A stretch of DNA of 64,000 nt from CAVYUC01 sp963783085 (GCA_963783085.1 CAWAMJ010000014.1:62001-126000), one strand, 5' to 3'. Shown: positions 1 through 10,273, counted from the first letter of the stretch. Notes: a model not told the origin generated them from the letters alone. Program-made: numbers and translations.

Positions 1-414
1 TATCCCGGCGGTTTCAATAAAAAAGGCGAACTCACTACCGACCCGGGCGAAATTCTGGAATCGTGGTTGCCGCTCCCCATTGGTTACTGGAAAGGCGCCG
101 GGCTGGCGCTGATGCTCGATGTTTTCGCAACCATTTTATCGGGTGGCCTTTCAACCCGTGAGCTAAGTTTAAACGAGGCTGAATATGGAACCTCGCAGGT
201 TTTTATTGCAATGAATTTGCAAAAACTGCACAATTTTCCGGCAATTGAAAACACACTGAACCAAATCATCAGCGATTTTAAACAATCGGCGCCCATTACC
301 GAAAAACATAAAATCAGGTATCCCGGTGAGCGGGTGGTGCAGGTTCGGGCTGAAAACCTCAAAAACGGAATTCCGGTAAATATAACAGTATGGAATGACA
401 TTCAGGGATTATAA
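1..414 (+). CDS. Malate/L-lactate dehydrogenase family (LDH2), C-terminal part
   Basis: The reading frame is open from base 1, so the gene starts before the window; 137 codons of its C-terminal end are present. The segment GELTTDPGEILES followed by PLPIGYWKGAGLALMLDVF matches the conserved C-terminal region of the LDH2 family (NAD(P)-dependent malate, lactate, sulfolactate or ureidoglycolate dehydrogenases), where the glycine- and lysine-containing stretch helps bind the nucleotide. The family is cytosolic and oxidises 2-hydroxyacids to 2-oxoacids. The substrate cannot be told from this fragment. An internal ATG at 67 is not the start, because the upstream codons keep the family similarity. 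Confidence 0.82.
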   Translation, partial: YPGGFNKKGELTTDPGEILESWLPLPIGYWKGAGLALMLDVFATILSGGLSTRELSLNEAEYGTSQVFIAMNLQKLHNFPAIENTLNQIISDFKQSAPITEKHKIRYPGERVVQVRAENLKNGIPVNITVWNDIQGL

Positions 415-521
415 CAACACATCCTTTCCAGCTCAATAACAAACTGTTCTTCTGACGCATAAGCGTAATTTTTCTTAACTTGCCTTCATGATTTCAACTA
501 ACTCATTTAAATCCTGATGTC

Positions 522-2657
522 ATGAAAAAATCAATAATTACGGCCATCCTCTTATTCGGGGGATGCGCTGTTTATTCTCAATCATTACGAATTCTCGACC
601 CACAAAACTGGAGAAGCGGCCAGGGAACAATCGAAGAAACCAAAATTACTTATGAACCACAAGGTTTGTTTATGAAAGTGAATTGGGAAATTACTTTTTC
701 AGCCCGCGGCCTCGACTTTTTCGCAGCAAAAGATACCGTGGAAGTAGAATATTATTTCAACCTGCCCAAAGAAGCCGTGGTCACAGATTCGTGGTTGTGG
801 TTTGGCGATTCGATTTTGAAAGCCAGAATTATGGACCGCTGGTCGGCCAGCCAGATTTACGAAAATATTGTTAAACGCCGTCGCGATCCGTCGGTGCTTT
901 ATAAAAACGGAAATCAGAACTACGAACTTCGAATTTTCCCAATGGCGGCAAAGGAAAGCAGAAAAGTAAAAATTACTTTTTTGGCGCCGGCCCACTGGAA
1001 CATAAAAACCGTTTCCACTGATTTTCCTGCTGAAAATCTGAAAGTTTCGAAATATGAAACAGGGAAAACCGAGGTTTTTGCACGGTTAAAAACCGGTTGG
1101 ACAAATCCGGCAGTTACCGGCGACAGCGGCGTTGTTCCGTTAAATCCGGTAAATGAGGATGAAAAGGGCAACACACACTTTATAAGTTTCGACGCAAACC
1201 AATCTTCAAACCTTCAAAAATTTTCAGTTAATTCGCCTTTGCAGCATGGTCCTTTTTTAAGCGTTTTTGAAAACGGCGGGGAAAAATATTATCAGCTGGC
1301 GCTGTTGCCGTTGGAAAACATGAACCTGCGCCAATCTCAGAAAATCCTGTTTCTTTTTGACTATCAAAAAGATAACAGCCAGATTTCACCAACCGAACTG
1401 TTGAACGAGTTTTCGCAGCTGATTACAAATTTGTTCACGGAAAAAGATTCGTTCAATATTTTGTACTACGATTTTGAATTGCAGCAGGCCGGAGAAAACT
1501 GGATTCCGGGCGATTCCGCTTCAATTGCTGAAACAATAAACAAGCTGGGTGAAAATCCATTTGTAAGTTACAGCAATCTGGCAACTCTTTTGGCATCGGG
1601 AATAGAGAGGGCAAAAACAGAAGAAAATACAAAGATTTTTCTTATCGCAAATACCGATAAAATTGATGATATTGAATCAGCAAATCAACTAATTGAAGAT
1701 TTACTGAAACTCGCAGATCCGCAGGTGCCGGTTTTTATTGCCGATTTTCAGACAAACAATTTTCACAGTTACGGAGGGGGAAATAACTGGTACCTCGGAA
1801 ATGAATATTTTTACAGAAACCTTGCAAAATTAACCGGCGGCGATTATTGTAACACCAGAGAAAACAATTCGTTTGCAACATGTTTCAACACGATATACCA
1901 GTCGGTTGTCAGCGAAAACGGAATGATTGACATTCACACCACGCTTGAAAACGGATTCTGCTACAGCCGTTTCAATCCTGGCCAGCAAAATGTGTTTTCA
2001 AATCTTCCGTATCTCGAAACAGGCAAATTCAGTGGCGAATTCCCATTTATTGCAGAAGTCTCCGGAGAGTATGCCGGCGCTATTTTTTCAGATAAAATCA
2101 ATATTCCGGAGGAAAATGCTTTTCAGTCTGATTCTTTAATCGCCCAGTTCTGGATGGGAACCAAGATACTTGAACTGGAAAAATCAGGAGGTTCTTATTC
2201 AGTAATTAACGATATTATCGACAAATCGATCAGCAACAGGATTCTCAGCCAATATACTGCATTTTTGTGCCTCGAACCTGGAATGCTGAAGCAGATTGAT
2301 AATATTAGCGATCAAACAATTGTTGACCGATGGGATACTGAAACAGCGGTTGCAACCAACGAAAATGAAATTGAAGAAACCAAACTGACTGTTTATCCGA
2401 ATCCATTCAGCAACCGTACAACCATTGAGGTTAAACTTCAGCAGCAGATAAACCGCGGTAAAATCAGGCTGGAAATTTACGACCTGTTTGGCCAATTGAT
2501 TAAAACTTTCGATGCAACTCAGTTTGATGAAATTTCGGAATTAAAACTGGAATGGGATGCTACCAACCAAAACGGCATACGCGTTTCAGAAGGTACCTAT
2601 TTATTTGTCTGCACCACTCCGGAAGGAAGAATTTCAAAGAAGTTGGTTGTGATGTAA
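522..2657 (+). CDS. Secreted VIT-domain protein with T9SS sorting domain
   Basis: This 711-residue protein begins with a signal peptide (MKKSIITAILLFGGCAVYSQ). Residues about 25-160 resemble a vault/inter-alpha-trypsin (VIT) domain, including RWSASQIYENIVKRRRDPSV and the following ELRIFPMAAKESRKVKI. Residues about 270-455 have the alternating pattern of a von Willebrand A fold, but the expected metal site DxSxS reads DYQKD, so metal binding is probably lost. The last ~80 residues (TVYPNPFSNRTTIEV through GTYLFVCTTPEGRISKKLVV) form a type A sorting domain of the type IX secretion system, so the protein should be exported and attached to or released from the cell surface. Its partner or ligand is unknown. 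It appears monocistronic. Confidence 0.8.
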   Translation: MKKSIITAILLFGGCAVYSQSLRILDPQNWRSGQGTIEETKITYEPQGLFMKVNWEITFSARGLDFFAAKDTVEVEYYFNLPKEAVVTDSWLWFGDSILKARIMDRWSASQIYENIVKRRRDPSVLYKNGNQNYELRIFPMAAKESRKVKITFLAPAHWNIKTVSTDFPAENLKVSKYETGKTEVFARLKTGWTNPAVTGDSGVVPLNPVNEDEKGNTHFISFDANQSSNLQKFSVNSPLQHGPFLSVFENGGEKYYQLALLPLENMNLRQSQKILFLFDYQKDNSQISPTELLNEFSQLITNLFTEKDSFNILYYDFELQQAGENWIPGDSASIAETINKLGENPFVSYSNLATLLASGIERAKTEENTKIFLIANTDKIDDIESANQLIEDLLKLADPQVPVFIADFQTNNFHSYGGGNNWYLGNEYFYRNLAKLTGGDYCNTRENNSFATCFNTIYQSVVSENGMIDIHTTLENGFCYSRFNPGQQNVFSNLPYLETGKFSGEFPFIAEVSGEYAGAIFSDKINIPEENAFQSDSLIAQFWMGTKILELEKSGGSYSVINDIIDKSISNRILSQYTAFLCLEPGMLKQIDNISDQTIVDRWDTETAVATNENEIEETKLTVYPNPFSNRTTIEVKLQQQINRGKIRLEIYDLFGQLIKTFDATQFDEISELKLEWDATNQNGIRVSEGTYLFVCTTPEGRISKKLVVM

Positions 2658-3049
2658 AACATGCCGGATAGCAGAGATCATTGTCTTGTCCTTTTATAAC
2701 TAATAGTACGCAGGTATTATTTCAATCAATATTAAGTGGACAGAGCCTCCGAACAGAAAGAATTTCCTGAAATAAAAACTCATTATAAAGACGATGCAAG
2801 GATCGCCCTTATTATCATTTTGAACATCGGTGTTACAGGTGAGAAATCTCTTATTTGAAACAGAATTCCCCTCGAAAAATATTGACTGGTTTTCATTCAC
2901 TTAAGAAATTATATTTCAACCGGATAAAATAAAATCGTTTTTTAACTGAAAATTTATTTTTTTTGCAAATGAACTTTTGAGATTTTCCTTAGTCAAACAA
3001 ATTCAGTTGAAATCAAAATACAGGATATTTAATAAACCAACTAAAAACT
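2658..3049 (+). other. AT-rich intergenic stretch without a supported gene
   Basis: This 392-base gap separates the VIT gene from the RND operon. It is AT-rich with long A/T runs from about 2925 on. A 66-codon minus-strand frame (2700-2900) has no recognisable motif and no plausible start context. A promoter for the efflux operon is expected in the last 100 bases, but no clean TAnnTTTG box was found. No convincing terminator hairpin was seen after the VIT gene. Confidence 0.5.
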
Positions 3050-4144
3050 GTGACAACGAAAAAAATTTTCAGGATATCAATTACTGCAATTATAATAGTG
3101 GTAATTGCGGGCATCATTCTTTATCCAAAGATTAAGCCTCTTTTAAAACAGGGAAAAAACGATGGTTCCCCACTGTACAACAAGCGTGGTCCGCAGGTTT
3201 TGCTTGCAAGTGGCTATGTGGTTATGCCAAGCCAGATGAACGAAATAATTTACAGCACCGGTTCGCTACTTCCCGATGAAGAAGTTGATTTGTCGTTTGA
3301 AACGTCAGGGAAAATTGTTGGAATTTATTTCAATGAAGGAAGCCGGGTAAGAAAAGGAACCCTGCTTGCAAAAATCAACGACAAACCTTTACAGGCGCAG
3401 TTACTAAAATTGCAGGCACAACTGAAGCTTACCGGGGAAAAGGAATTCAGGCAAAGCCAGTTACTCGACCGCGATGCAATCAGCCGCGAAAGTTACGACC
3501 AGGTGGCAACTGAACTTCAGTCGCTGAAAGCCGATATTATGCTGTTGGAAGCCCGGATTGCAGAAACCGAACTGCGGGCTCCCTTTGACGGAATTGTTGG
3601 CTTGCGCATGATTAGCGAAGGCGCCTTTGCCACAACGCAAACCAATATTGTACGGCTGGTAAAAATCAGCCCGTTAAAAATTGAATTTTCAATTCCCGAA
3701 AGATACGCAGGTGAAGTCGCTCCAGGATTTCCAATAACTTTTACCATCGACGGCGTTTCACAAATTTTTGATGCAAAAGTATATGCCGTAGAACCAAAAG
3801 TAAATATTGACACACGTACAATTACCGTAAGGGCACTTTACCCTAACCGGAACGAGGAACTCAAACCCGGACGTTTTGCGAGTGTAACTGCACAATTATC
3901 GCAAATAGAAAATACGATATCAGTGCCAACAGAAGCAATTATTCCGGAAATGGAAGGCGAAAAAGTTTTTATTTACACACACGGTACTGCGGAAGAACGT
4001 AAAGTTACTATTGGATTGCGCACTGAATCAAACATTCAAATAAAAGAAGGCCTCGATTTTGGCGATACCCTGCTTACAACAGCAATTCTTCAGCTCCGGC
4101 AAAATATCCCGGTTCATCTGGATACCTTAATTACAAATAATTAA
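3050..4144 (+). CDS. RND efflux periplasmic adaptor subunit (HlyD/AcrA family)
   Basis: This protein (364 residues) bridges the inner-membrane RND pump and the TolC channel in the periplasm. An N-terminal membrane anchor covers about residues 8-26. It is followed by the lipoyl/barrel-sandwich half (SFETSGKIVGIYFNEGSRVRKGTLLAKI), a coiled-coil hairpin (about 105-165), the returning half (AETELRAPFDGIVGLRMISEGAF) and a beta-barrel (PLKIEFSIPERYAGEV). The start is GTG at 3050; the first in-frame ATG lies about 58 codons inside and would remove the anchor, so GTG is preferred. It is the first gene of a three-gene operon, 11 bases before the permease. Exported substrates cannot be deduced. Confidence 0.9.
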   Translation: MTTKKIFRISITAIIIVVIAGIILYPKIKPLLKQGKNDGSPLYNKRGPQVLLASGYVVMPSQMNEIIYSTGSLLPDEEVDLSFETSGKIVGIYFNEGSRVRKGTLLAKINDKPLQAQLLKLQAQLKLTGEKEFRQSQLLDRDAISRESYDQVATELQSLKADIMLLEARIAETELRAPFDGIVGLRMISEGAFATTQTNIVRLVKISPLKIEFSIPERYAGEVAPGFPITFTIDGVSQIFDAKVYAVEPKVNIDTRTITVRALYPNRNEELKPGRFASVTAQLSQIENTISVPTEAIIPEMEGEKVFIYTHGTAEERKVTIGLRTESNIQIKEGLDFGDTLLTTAILQLRQNIPVHLDTLITNN

Positions 4145-4155
4145 CGCATACCGCT

Positions 4156-7100
4156 ATGAGCCTTTCATCCATCAGCATAAAACGTCCGGTACTTGCCACG
4201 GTTTTTTCCCTGGTAATCTTGTTGTTCGGAGCAATTGGGATGACTTTTCTCGGTGTCAGGGAATTCCCGAGTGTAGACCCTCCCATTATTTCAGTCAGAA
4301 CTTCCTATCCGGGAGCCAATTCCGATGTAATTGAAACACAGATTACCGAACCATTGGAACAATCGATTAACGGTATTCCCGGAATTCGCGCCCTCACCAG
4401 CAGCAGCAGCCAGGGCAGCAGCCGGATTACCGTTGAATTTGAATTGACAGTTGACCTTGAAACCGCCGCCAACGATGTGCGCGATAAGGTTTCGCAAGCG
4501 CAACGATACCTTCCGCGCGACTGTGATCCGCCAACCGTATCGAAAGCCGACGCAGATGCTGAGCCAATCATGATGATCGCCATAAAAAGTCCAAAACGTT
4601 CTTTGCTCGAGCTTTCGGAAATCGCAGAACTTACTTTCAAGGAACAGTTGCAGACCATTTCGGGAGTAAGCGCAGTGGATATTTGGGGTGAAAAGCGTTA
4701 CGCCATGCGCATCTGGCTCGATCCGGCAAAACTGGCAGGTTACCAGATGACACCGCTCGATGTGCGTAATTCCATTCTTCGTGAAAACGTTGAACTGCCG
4801 GCAGGCAGTATTGAAGGAAACACCACAGAACTGACCATTCGTACTCTTGGACTGATGACGACCCCGGAGGAATTTAACAATCTTATTTTGAAGCAATCGG
4901 GCGACCAGCTTATCCGGGTACGCGATATCGGCCGTGCAGAACTGGGGCCTGAAGATCTTCGCGGAATCATGAAAATGGATGGAATACCGATGGTAGCCAC
5001 CATCATCATTCCCCAACCGGGAGCCAACCATATTGACATTGTAGACGGTGTTTATGAAAGGTTGAATTTTATGAAAAGAGACCTTCCCGACGATGTGGAA
5101 GTAGATATAGGGTTTGACAATACGCAGTACATCCGTTCGTCCATTAGAGAAGTGGAATCAACTATTTACCTGGCTTTTTTCCTGGTTGTAATCATCATCT
5201 TTTTCTTTCTTCGCGACTGGCGGACTACGATAATTCCTATCCTGGTAATTCCGGTTTCACTGATAGGTTCCTTTTTCATCATGTACCTGGCAGGATTCAC
5301 CATAAATGTACTGACGCTGCTTGCGATTGTGCTTTCCATCGGACTTGTGGTGGACGATGCCATTGTGATGATGGAAAACATTTATGTAAAAATTGAACAG
5401 GGAATGACTCCCAAACAGGCGGGCCTGGAAGGATCCAACGAAATATTTTTCGCAATCATTGCCACAACCATAACATTGGTTGCAGTTTTTATCCCGATTG
5501 TATTTCTGGAAGGAATGACCGGCAGATTGTTTAGGGAATTCAGCATTGTAATTGCAGGCGCGGTCGGTATTTCGTCTTTTGTCGCCCTCACTTTTACCCC
5601 AATGCTGTCGACCAAGCTTTTAAAAACACGCCATAAACGAAGCAAAGCTTATAATTACACCGAAAAGTTTTTCATACGGCTCAACAAAGCTTACAGGAAA
5701 TCACTGGAAAAATTCCTGAACAGAAAGTATATTTCGCTTGCGATATTGCTGGCATCCGGAGTTTTAATTTTTATTTTATGGAAAATTATTCCGGCCGAAA
5801 TGGCGCCGATGGAAGACCGTTCCCAGATGAGTGCAAGGATTACTGCACCGGAAGGGGCGACGTATGAATTCACGTATGACTATATCGAAGATATTGCCAA
5901 ACTGGTTGAAAAGAACATTCCGGAACGGGATAATATAACAACCATGATAAGAGGCAGTTTCGCGTTTGTGCGGGTTGTTCTTTCCGATCCGTCTGAACGG
6001 GAACGGTCGCAGCAGGAAATTGCCGGCCAACTCACTGACGAACTCCGGAAAAAGACAAAAGCAAGGGCGACTGTCGTTCAGCAATCTACTTTTGGTGGCA
6101 GACGTGCGCGCCCTCCAATCCAATACGTTCTTCAGGCGCCAACCATTGATAAGCTGCGCCAGGTGTTACCGGCATTTATGGCAGAAGTAAATAACAATCC
6201 GATGTTTGTTTCACCCGACGTAAATCTGAAATTTACCAAACCCGAAATGCAGATTGAAATCAACCGCGACAAAGCCAACCTGCTGGGCATTTCCACACAA
6301 AATATCGGACAAACCCTTCAACTTGCATTGAGCGGCCAACGGTTTGGGTATTTTATAATGAACGGAAAACAATATGAAATACTTGGCGAACTACATCGCC
6401 AGGACCGCAATAAACCAGTCGATCTTAAATCGCTTTATGTGAGAAATGATCGGGGGAAAATGGTTCAGCTCGATAATTTTGTCAACCTGAAGGAAACAAC
6501 AGCCCCTCCAGAGTTGTATCGTTATAACCGGTTTGTATCGGCAACTGTTTCATCGAACCTGGCTAATGGAGTTGCTATTAGTGACGGGATTGCGGAGATG
6601 GATAGAATTGCTGACAAAGTGTTGGACGATTCCTTTCGCACAGCACTCGACGGCGATTCCAAAGATTTCATGGAAAGTTCGTCGAGCCTCATGTTTGCCT
6701 TTATACTTGCCATCGTTTTGATTTTCCTGGTTTTGTCTGCACAGTTTGAAAGTTTTAAAGACCCGATTATTGTAATGATGACGGTGCCACTTGCTTTAAC
6801 CGGCGCCCTGCTATTTATGTGGTACTTCAATATTACAATGAATATTTTCAGTCAGATCGGAATTATTATGCTGGTTGGGCTTGTTTCAAAAAACGGAATT
6901 TTGATTGTTGAATTTGCCAACCAGCGAAAAGCAGCCGGTATGAATAAACAGGATGCAATCCGATATGCTTCGGCAGCCCGATTCCGCCCCATTTTAATGA
7001 CCAGCTTATCTACCATTCTCGGTATTTTACCACTGGCGCTTGGATTGGGCGAAGGCGCTCAAAGCAGAATTGCCATGGGTATTGCAGTTGTTGGAGGGCT

Positions 7101-7218
7101 CACCATATCCACTTTTTTAACGTTGTATGTTGTCCCGGGAATTTATCTCCTAATCTCCAGTGAATCAAAAAATATTAAAAATGAACCAATTGTTTACGAT
7201 GAAACCGGAGCTGTTTAA
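4156..7218 (+). CDS. RND multidrug efflux permease (AcrB-type, HAE1 family)
   Basis: At 1020 residues this has the normal length of an AcrB-like proton/drug antiporter. It starts with the typical SISIKRPVLATVFSLVILL helix followed by the porter motif FPSVDPPIISVRTSYPGA. The paired aspartates of the proton relay are seen in GLVVDDAIVMMENIY (residues about 399-413), and the partner lysine in GLVSKNGILIVEFAN (about 907-921). About twelve membrane helices and two large periplasmic loops are present. The gene follows its adaptor by 11 bases and overlaps the downstream TolC gene, so adaptor, pump and channel are made together. Both HAE1 proton-relay elements are intact, so it should be functional. 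Substrate range is unknown. Confidence 0.95.
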   Translation: MSLSSISIKRPVLATVFSLVILLFGAIGMTFLGVREFPSVDPPIISVRTSYPGANSDVIETQITEPLEQSINGIPGIRALTSSSSQGSSRITVEFELTVDLETAANDVRDKVSQAQRYLPRDCDPPTVSKADADAEPIMMIAIKSPKRSLLELSEIAELTFKEQLQTISGVSAVDIWGEKRYAMRIWLDPAKLAGYQMTPLDVRNSILRENVELPAGSIEGNTTELTIRTLGLMTTPEEFNNLILKQSGDQLIRVRDIGRAELGPEDLRGIMKMDGIPMVATIIIPQPGANHIDIVDGVYERLNFMKRDLPDDVEVDIGFDNTQYIRSSIREVESTIYLAFFLVVIIIFFFLRDWRTTIIPILVIPVSLIGSFFIMYLAGFTINVLTLLAIVLSIGLVVDDAIVMMENIYVKIEQGMTPKQAGLEGSNEIFFAIIATTITLVAVFIPIVFLEGMTGRLFREFSIVIAGAVGISSFVALTFTPMLSTKLLKTRHKRSKAYNYTEKFFIRLNKAYRKSLEKFLNRKYISLAILLASGVLIFILWKIIPAEMAPMEDRSQMSARITAPEGATYEFTYDYIEDIAKLVEKNIPERDNITTMIRGSFAFVRVVLSDPSERERSQQEIAGQLTDELRKKTKARATVVQQSTFGGRRARPPIQYVLQAPTIDKLRQVLPAFMAEVNNNPMFVSPDVNLKFTKPEMQIEINRDKANLLGISTQNIGQTLQLALSGQRFGYFIMNGKQYEILGELHRQDRNKPVDLKSLYVRNDRGKMVQLDNFVNLKETTAPPELYRYNRFVSATVSSNLANGVAISDGIAEMDRIADKVLDDSFRTALDGDSKDFMESSSSLMFAFILAIVLIFLVLSAQFESFKDPIIVMMTVPLALTGALLFMWYFNITMNIFSQIGIIMLVGLVSKNGILIVEFANQRKAAGMNKQDAIRYASAARFRPILMTSLSTILGILPLALGLGEGAQSRIAMGIAVVGGLTISTFLTLYVVPGIYLLISSESKNIKNEPIVYDETGAV

Positions 7219-8554
7219 AAAGTTTTTTTTCCTGTTTTTCCTTATTGTGGTCGGTTCAAACTTGTTAAAATCTCAGGAAATTTATGATTTGAGCAAGTGC
7301 GTAATAACAGGCCTCGAACAAAATTTTTCTGTTAAGGTAGCCCGTAACCAGGAACAAATCACCGAAAATAATTTTACCCGCGGAAACGCAGGGTATCTAC
7401 CCACGATTTCCACCACCAACCGCTATGGTGGAAATATTACTTCCACCACACAAAATATGAACGATGGTTCGCAGAATGTATCGAGAGGTATCCATAACAC
7501 AACGGGAGCTGCTGCCGTTAACCTCGATTTGACCTTGTTCAACGGGTTCAACGTACAAACTTCCTATCAAAAGTTAAATGAACTGCAGAAAATCGGGGAA
7601 CTGAACACACAAATGGCGATGGAAAACCTTGTGGCACAGATTATTTCTGAATATTATTATTACATCGAGCAATTGAACTTCTTCAACAACATGGAGTATG
7701 CTGTTTCACTTTCGCGGGAGAGGGTGCGGATTGATGAAGAACGTTACCTTCTCGGGGCTTCGTCGAAACTGGAACTGTTGCAGTCGATTGTTTATCTGAA
7801 TGCCGACAGTTCGAGACTGGCCCGGCAAAATGAAGCTATTCTGGAATCGGAAGTCAGACTGAAAAAGCTAATGGCGCTCGAGAACCTTGAAAAAAGTATC
7901 GCTGTGAAAGACACCACTATTGTTTTCAATCCCGGCTTGGTTTATTCGAATTTGCTGGAATCGATGCTTGACTACAATACCGGTTTGCAGATTGCACGAA
8001 AAAACCAGGTCATTTCGGAACTCGATTACAAAATTATTGCCTCTCGTGCTTATCCTTATCTGAATCTGACATCAGGGTATAATTATTCATATCGTGGTTA
8101 TGGAACCGGAACCATCAGCGATTACGGCGCGCTGAAACTTAACAACCAGCAAAGCCGCACTTTAAACTATGGGCTGGTTTTGGGAATGAATATTTTCGAC
8201 GGATACAACAGCCGCCGCGAAAAAGCCAATGCCAGGGTTGAAATAGAAAATAAATTGTTTTTATTTCAGGAAGTGGAACAGGATATAAAAGCCGAACTAC
8301 TGACTGTTTTTTATGCCTACCAAAACAACCTGAGCCTGGTACAAATGGAAAACCAAAATCTGGATGTAGCACGGGAAAACCTTGAAATAGCATTGGAGCG
8401 CTACCGGTTGGGAGCCTTATCGGGGCTGGAATTACGGGAGGTTCAAAAAAGCCTGCTCGATGCAGAAGAGCGGCTTATTTCCGTTAAATTTCAAACAAAA
8501 CTTGCAGAAATTTCACTTCTTCAGATTGCCGGAAAAATTATGGACTACATATAA
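7199..8554 (+). CDS. TolC-family outer membrane efflux channel
   Basis: This protein forms the outer-membrane duct of the tripartite pump encoded just upstream. ATG at 7199 is chosen because it gives a compact signal peptide (MKPELFKKFFFLFFLIVVGS, cleavage near KSQ); an ATG at 7181 and a GTG at 7160 lie in frame further upstream and give longer N-terminal regions. All choices overlap the end of the permease gene, which suggests translational coupling. The mature protein shows the two repeated helical halves of the family, for example ERVRIDEERYLLGASSKLEL in the first and ENLEIALERYRLGALSGLEL in the second. At about 450 residues it matches family length. Confidence 0.9.
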   Translation: MKPELFKKFFFLFFLIVVGSNLLKSQEIYDLSKCVITGLEQNFSVKVARNQEQITENNFTRGNAGYLPTISTTNRYGGNITSTTQNMNDGSQNVSRGIHNTTGAAAVNLDLTLFNGFNVQTSYQKLNELQKIGELNTQMAMENLVAQIISEYYYYIEQLNFFNNMEYAVSLSRERVRIDEERYLLGASSKLELLQSIVYLNADSSRLARQNEAILESEVRLKKLMALENLEKSIAVKDTTIVFNPGLVYSNLLESMLDYNTGLQIARKNQVISELDYKIIASRAYPYLNLTSGYNYSYRGYGTGTISDYGALKLNNQQSRTLNYGLVLGMNIFDGYNSRREKANARVEIENKLFLFQEVEQDIKAELLTVFYAYQNNLSLVQMENQNLDVARENLEIALERYRLGALSGLELREVQKSLLDAEERLISVKFQTKLAEISLLQIAGKIMDYI

Positions 8555-8666
8555 CCAATTGTTAAATCCGGTTCAAAAAAGAAACAGGTTTCCGGTTTCG
8601 TCATTACTATTTTTCCCTGAAATTTAAAGGATTTTAAAAAAAATAAATTTACTGAAAAGAATGTAG

Positions 8667-8674
8667 TAACTTTG
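8667..8674 (+). promoter_or_regulatory. Candidate -7 box for the nadB operon
   Basis: TAACTTTG matches the Bacteroidota housekeeping -7 consensus TAnnTTTG exactly and lies 25 bases before the nadB ATG. The -33 region is only AT-rich and has no clear TTTG, so strength is uncertain. Confidence 0.45.
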
Positions 8675-8699
8675 CCGCTCGAAAAAGAAAGGCAAATTT

Positions 8700-10268
8700 A
8701 TGCAGGTACTTGAATTCGACACGGTTATTATTGGCAGCGGCCTGGCAGGACTTACATCGGCATATTATTCCTCACAATTTGGCAAGGTAGCAATTGTCAC
8801 AAAATCACAGCTTGACACCAGCAATTCATATTACGCACAGGGTGGTATTGCAGCAGCTATTTCCAGCGATGATTCACCAGCGCGGCATTTCGAAGACACG
8901 CTAGTTGCCGGACGAGGATTATGCGATACTGATGCGGTGGAAGTACTTGTAAATGAAGGAAGGCAACGCGTGCTTGATCTCATCGATATGGGAATGCCTT
9001 TCGACAAGCAAAACGGGAAATTTGTCCTCGGCCTGGAAGGCGGGCATAGCAAACGCCGGATTTTACACGCCGGAGGCGATGCCACCGGTAAAGAATTAAC
9101 CTGTTTTTTTCTTCAGAAAGTTAAAGAACGGCCATCAATTGAAGCGTTTGAATTTCACGCAGTGGTGAAACTACTTAAAAACAACGGGAGTGTGTCGGGA
9201 ATTCAGGCCATTGATTTTAAAACCGGCAAAAATATAATTTTTAAATCGAAAGCAGTTATTCTTGCAACCGGTGGATTATCGCGGATTTTTGAACGTTCTA
9301 CAAATCCGCATACAGCCACCGGCGACGGAATTGCCCTGGCTTACGAAGCGGGGGCCAGAATAGCAGACCTTGAATTTATCCAGTTTCATCCTTCTGCATT
9401 GTATGTGCCCGGGAAGGAGGCATATTTAATCAGCGAAGCCGTTCGCGGAGAAGGTGCATGGCTTTTGAATGAAAAAGGTGAACGGTTTATGAGAGATATC
9501 CACCCGCTGGCGGAACTTGCGCCACGCGATGTGGTTGCCTACAGCATTTTCCGGCAAATTCAGAAATCGGAACAAGATTGTATTTATCTGTCGCTAAAAC
9601 ATTTGGATGCCGAAAAAATTAAAAAGCGGTTTTACCATATCTACATCCATTTAAAAGAACTGGGTTATGATTTAACCACTGATTTACTGCCCATTTCGCC
9701 GGCAGCACATTATATGGTGGGCGGCATAAGAACGAACCTCGATGCCGAAACCAACATTAAAGGATTATTTGTTTGCGGCGAAGCCGCTTCAACCGGAGTG
9801 ATGGGTGCAAACAGGCTGGCCAGCAACTCGTTGCTTGAATGTCTCGTTTTTGGGAAGCGGGCCAGTGAAAAGGCAGCCGGTTTGAAAAATGAAAATCAGC
9901 AGCTCCCGGAAATAGCGCCGGTCAACGTTGATACACAAAATGAAATGCTGTTTCTTTCATTTCGAAATGAAATCGCAAAAATGATGTCGAAGAATCTTGG
10001 AATTGTAAGAAACAAAACCGGTTTGGAGAATGCCCTGGCAAGGTTCGATGAAATTGCCGCACAATATGCATCGGACAACGAATACAACCGTTTGAAAATT
10101 AGAAACGCAGTCAAAATCTGCCGGCTGATAACCCGCTCTGCATTAATCCGTGAAGAAAGCAGGGGCGGACACATCAGGGAAGATTTTCAGAAGGAAAACC
10201 CGGATTTTAAACTGCATATAATTCAGCAAAAAGATAACGATGTTCAGTTTGAACCCATAAGAAATTAG
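8700..10268 (+). CDS. nadB: L-aspartate oxidase
   Basis: NadB oxidises L-aspartate to iminoaspartate with FAD, the first step of de novo NAD synthesis. The 522-residue product has the FAD-binding GSGLAGLTSAYY at residues 12-23, the SNSYYAQGGIAAA segment, HTATGDGIALAYEAGA with EFIQFHP, SEAVRGEGAWLLN, and the C-terminal GANRLASNSLLECLVFG. These match L-aspartate oxidase rather than succinate dehydrogenase flavoprotein. nadC follows after five bases. nadA, the partner quinolinate synthase, is not in the window. The gene opens a long co-directional run (nadB-nadC-coaX and envelope genes). A -7 box lies 25 bases upstream of the ATG. Confidence 0.95.
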   Translation: MQVLEFDTVIIGSGLAGLTSAYYSSQFGKVAIVTKSQLDTSNSYYAQGGIAAAISSDDSPARHFEDTLVAGRGLCDTDAVEVLVNEGRQRVLDLIDMGMPFDKQNGKFVLGLEGGHSKRRILHAGGDATGKELTCFFLQKVKERPSIEAFEFHAVVKLLKNNGSVSGIQAIDFKTGKNIIFKSKAVILATGGLSRIFERSTNPHTATGDGIALAYEAGARIADLEFIQFHPSALYVPGKEAYLISEAVRGEGAWLLNEKGERFMRDIHPLAELAPRDVVAYSIFRQIQKSEQDCIYLSLKHLDAEKIKKRFYHIYIHLKELGYDLTTDLLPISPAAHYMVGGIRTNLDAETNIKGLFVCGEAASTGVMGANRLASNSLLECLVFGKRASEKAAGLKNENQQLPEIAPVNVDTQNEMLFLSFRNEIAKMMSKNLGIVRNKTGLENALARFDEIAAQYASDNEYNRLKIRNAVKICRLITRSALIREESRGGHIREDFQKENPDFKLHIIQQKDNDVQFEPIRN

Positions 10269-10273
10269 AAATA

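Noticed and set aside
2700..2900. 66-codon minus-strand frame in the gap before the RND operon
   Set aside because: No motif, no signal peptide and no recognisable start context; composition fits AT-rich intergenic DNA.
4291..5031. 246-codon minus-strand frame inside the RND permease gene
   Set aside because: It is antisense to a strongly conserved AcrB-type gene and its translation has no recognisable family features.
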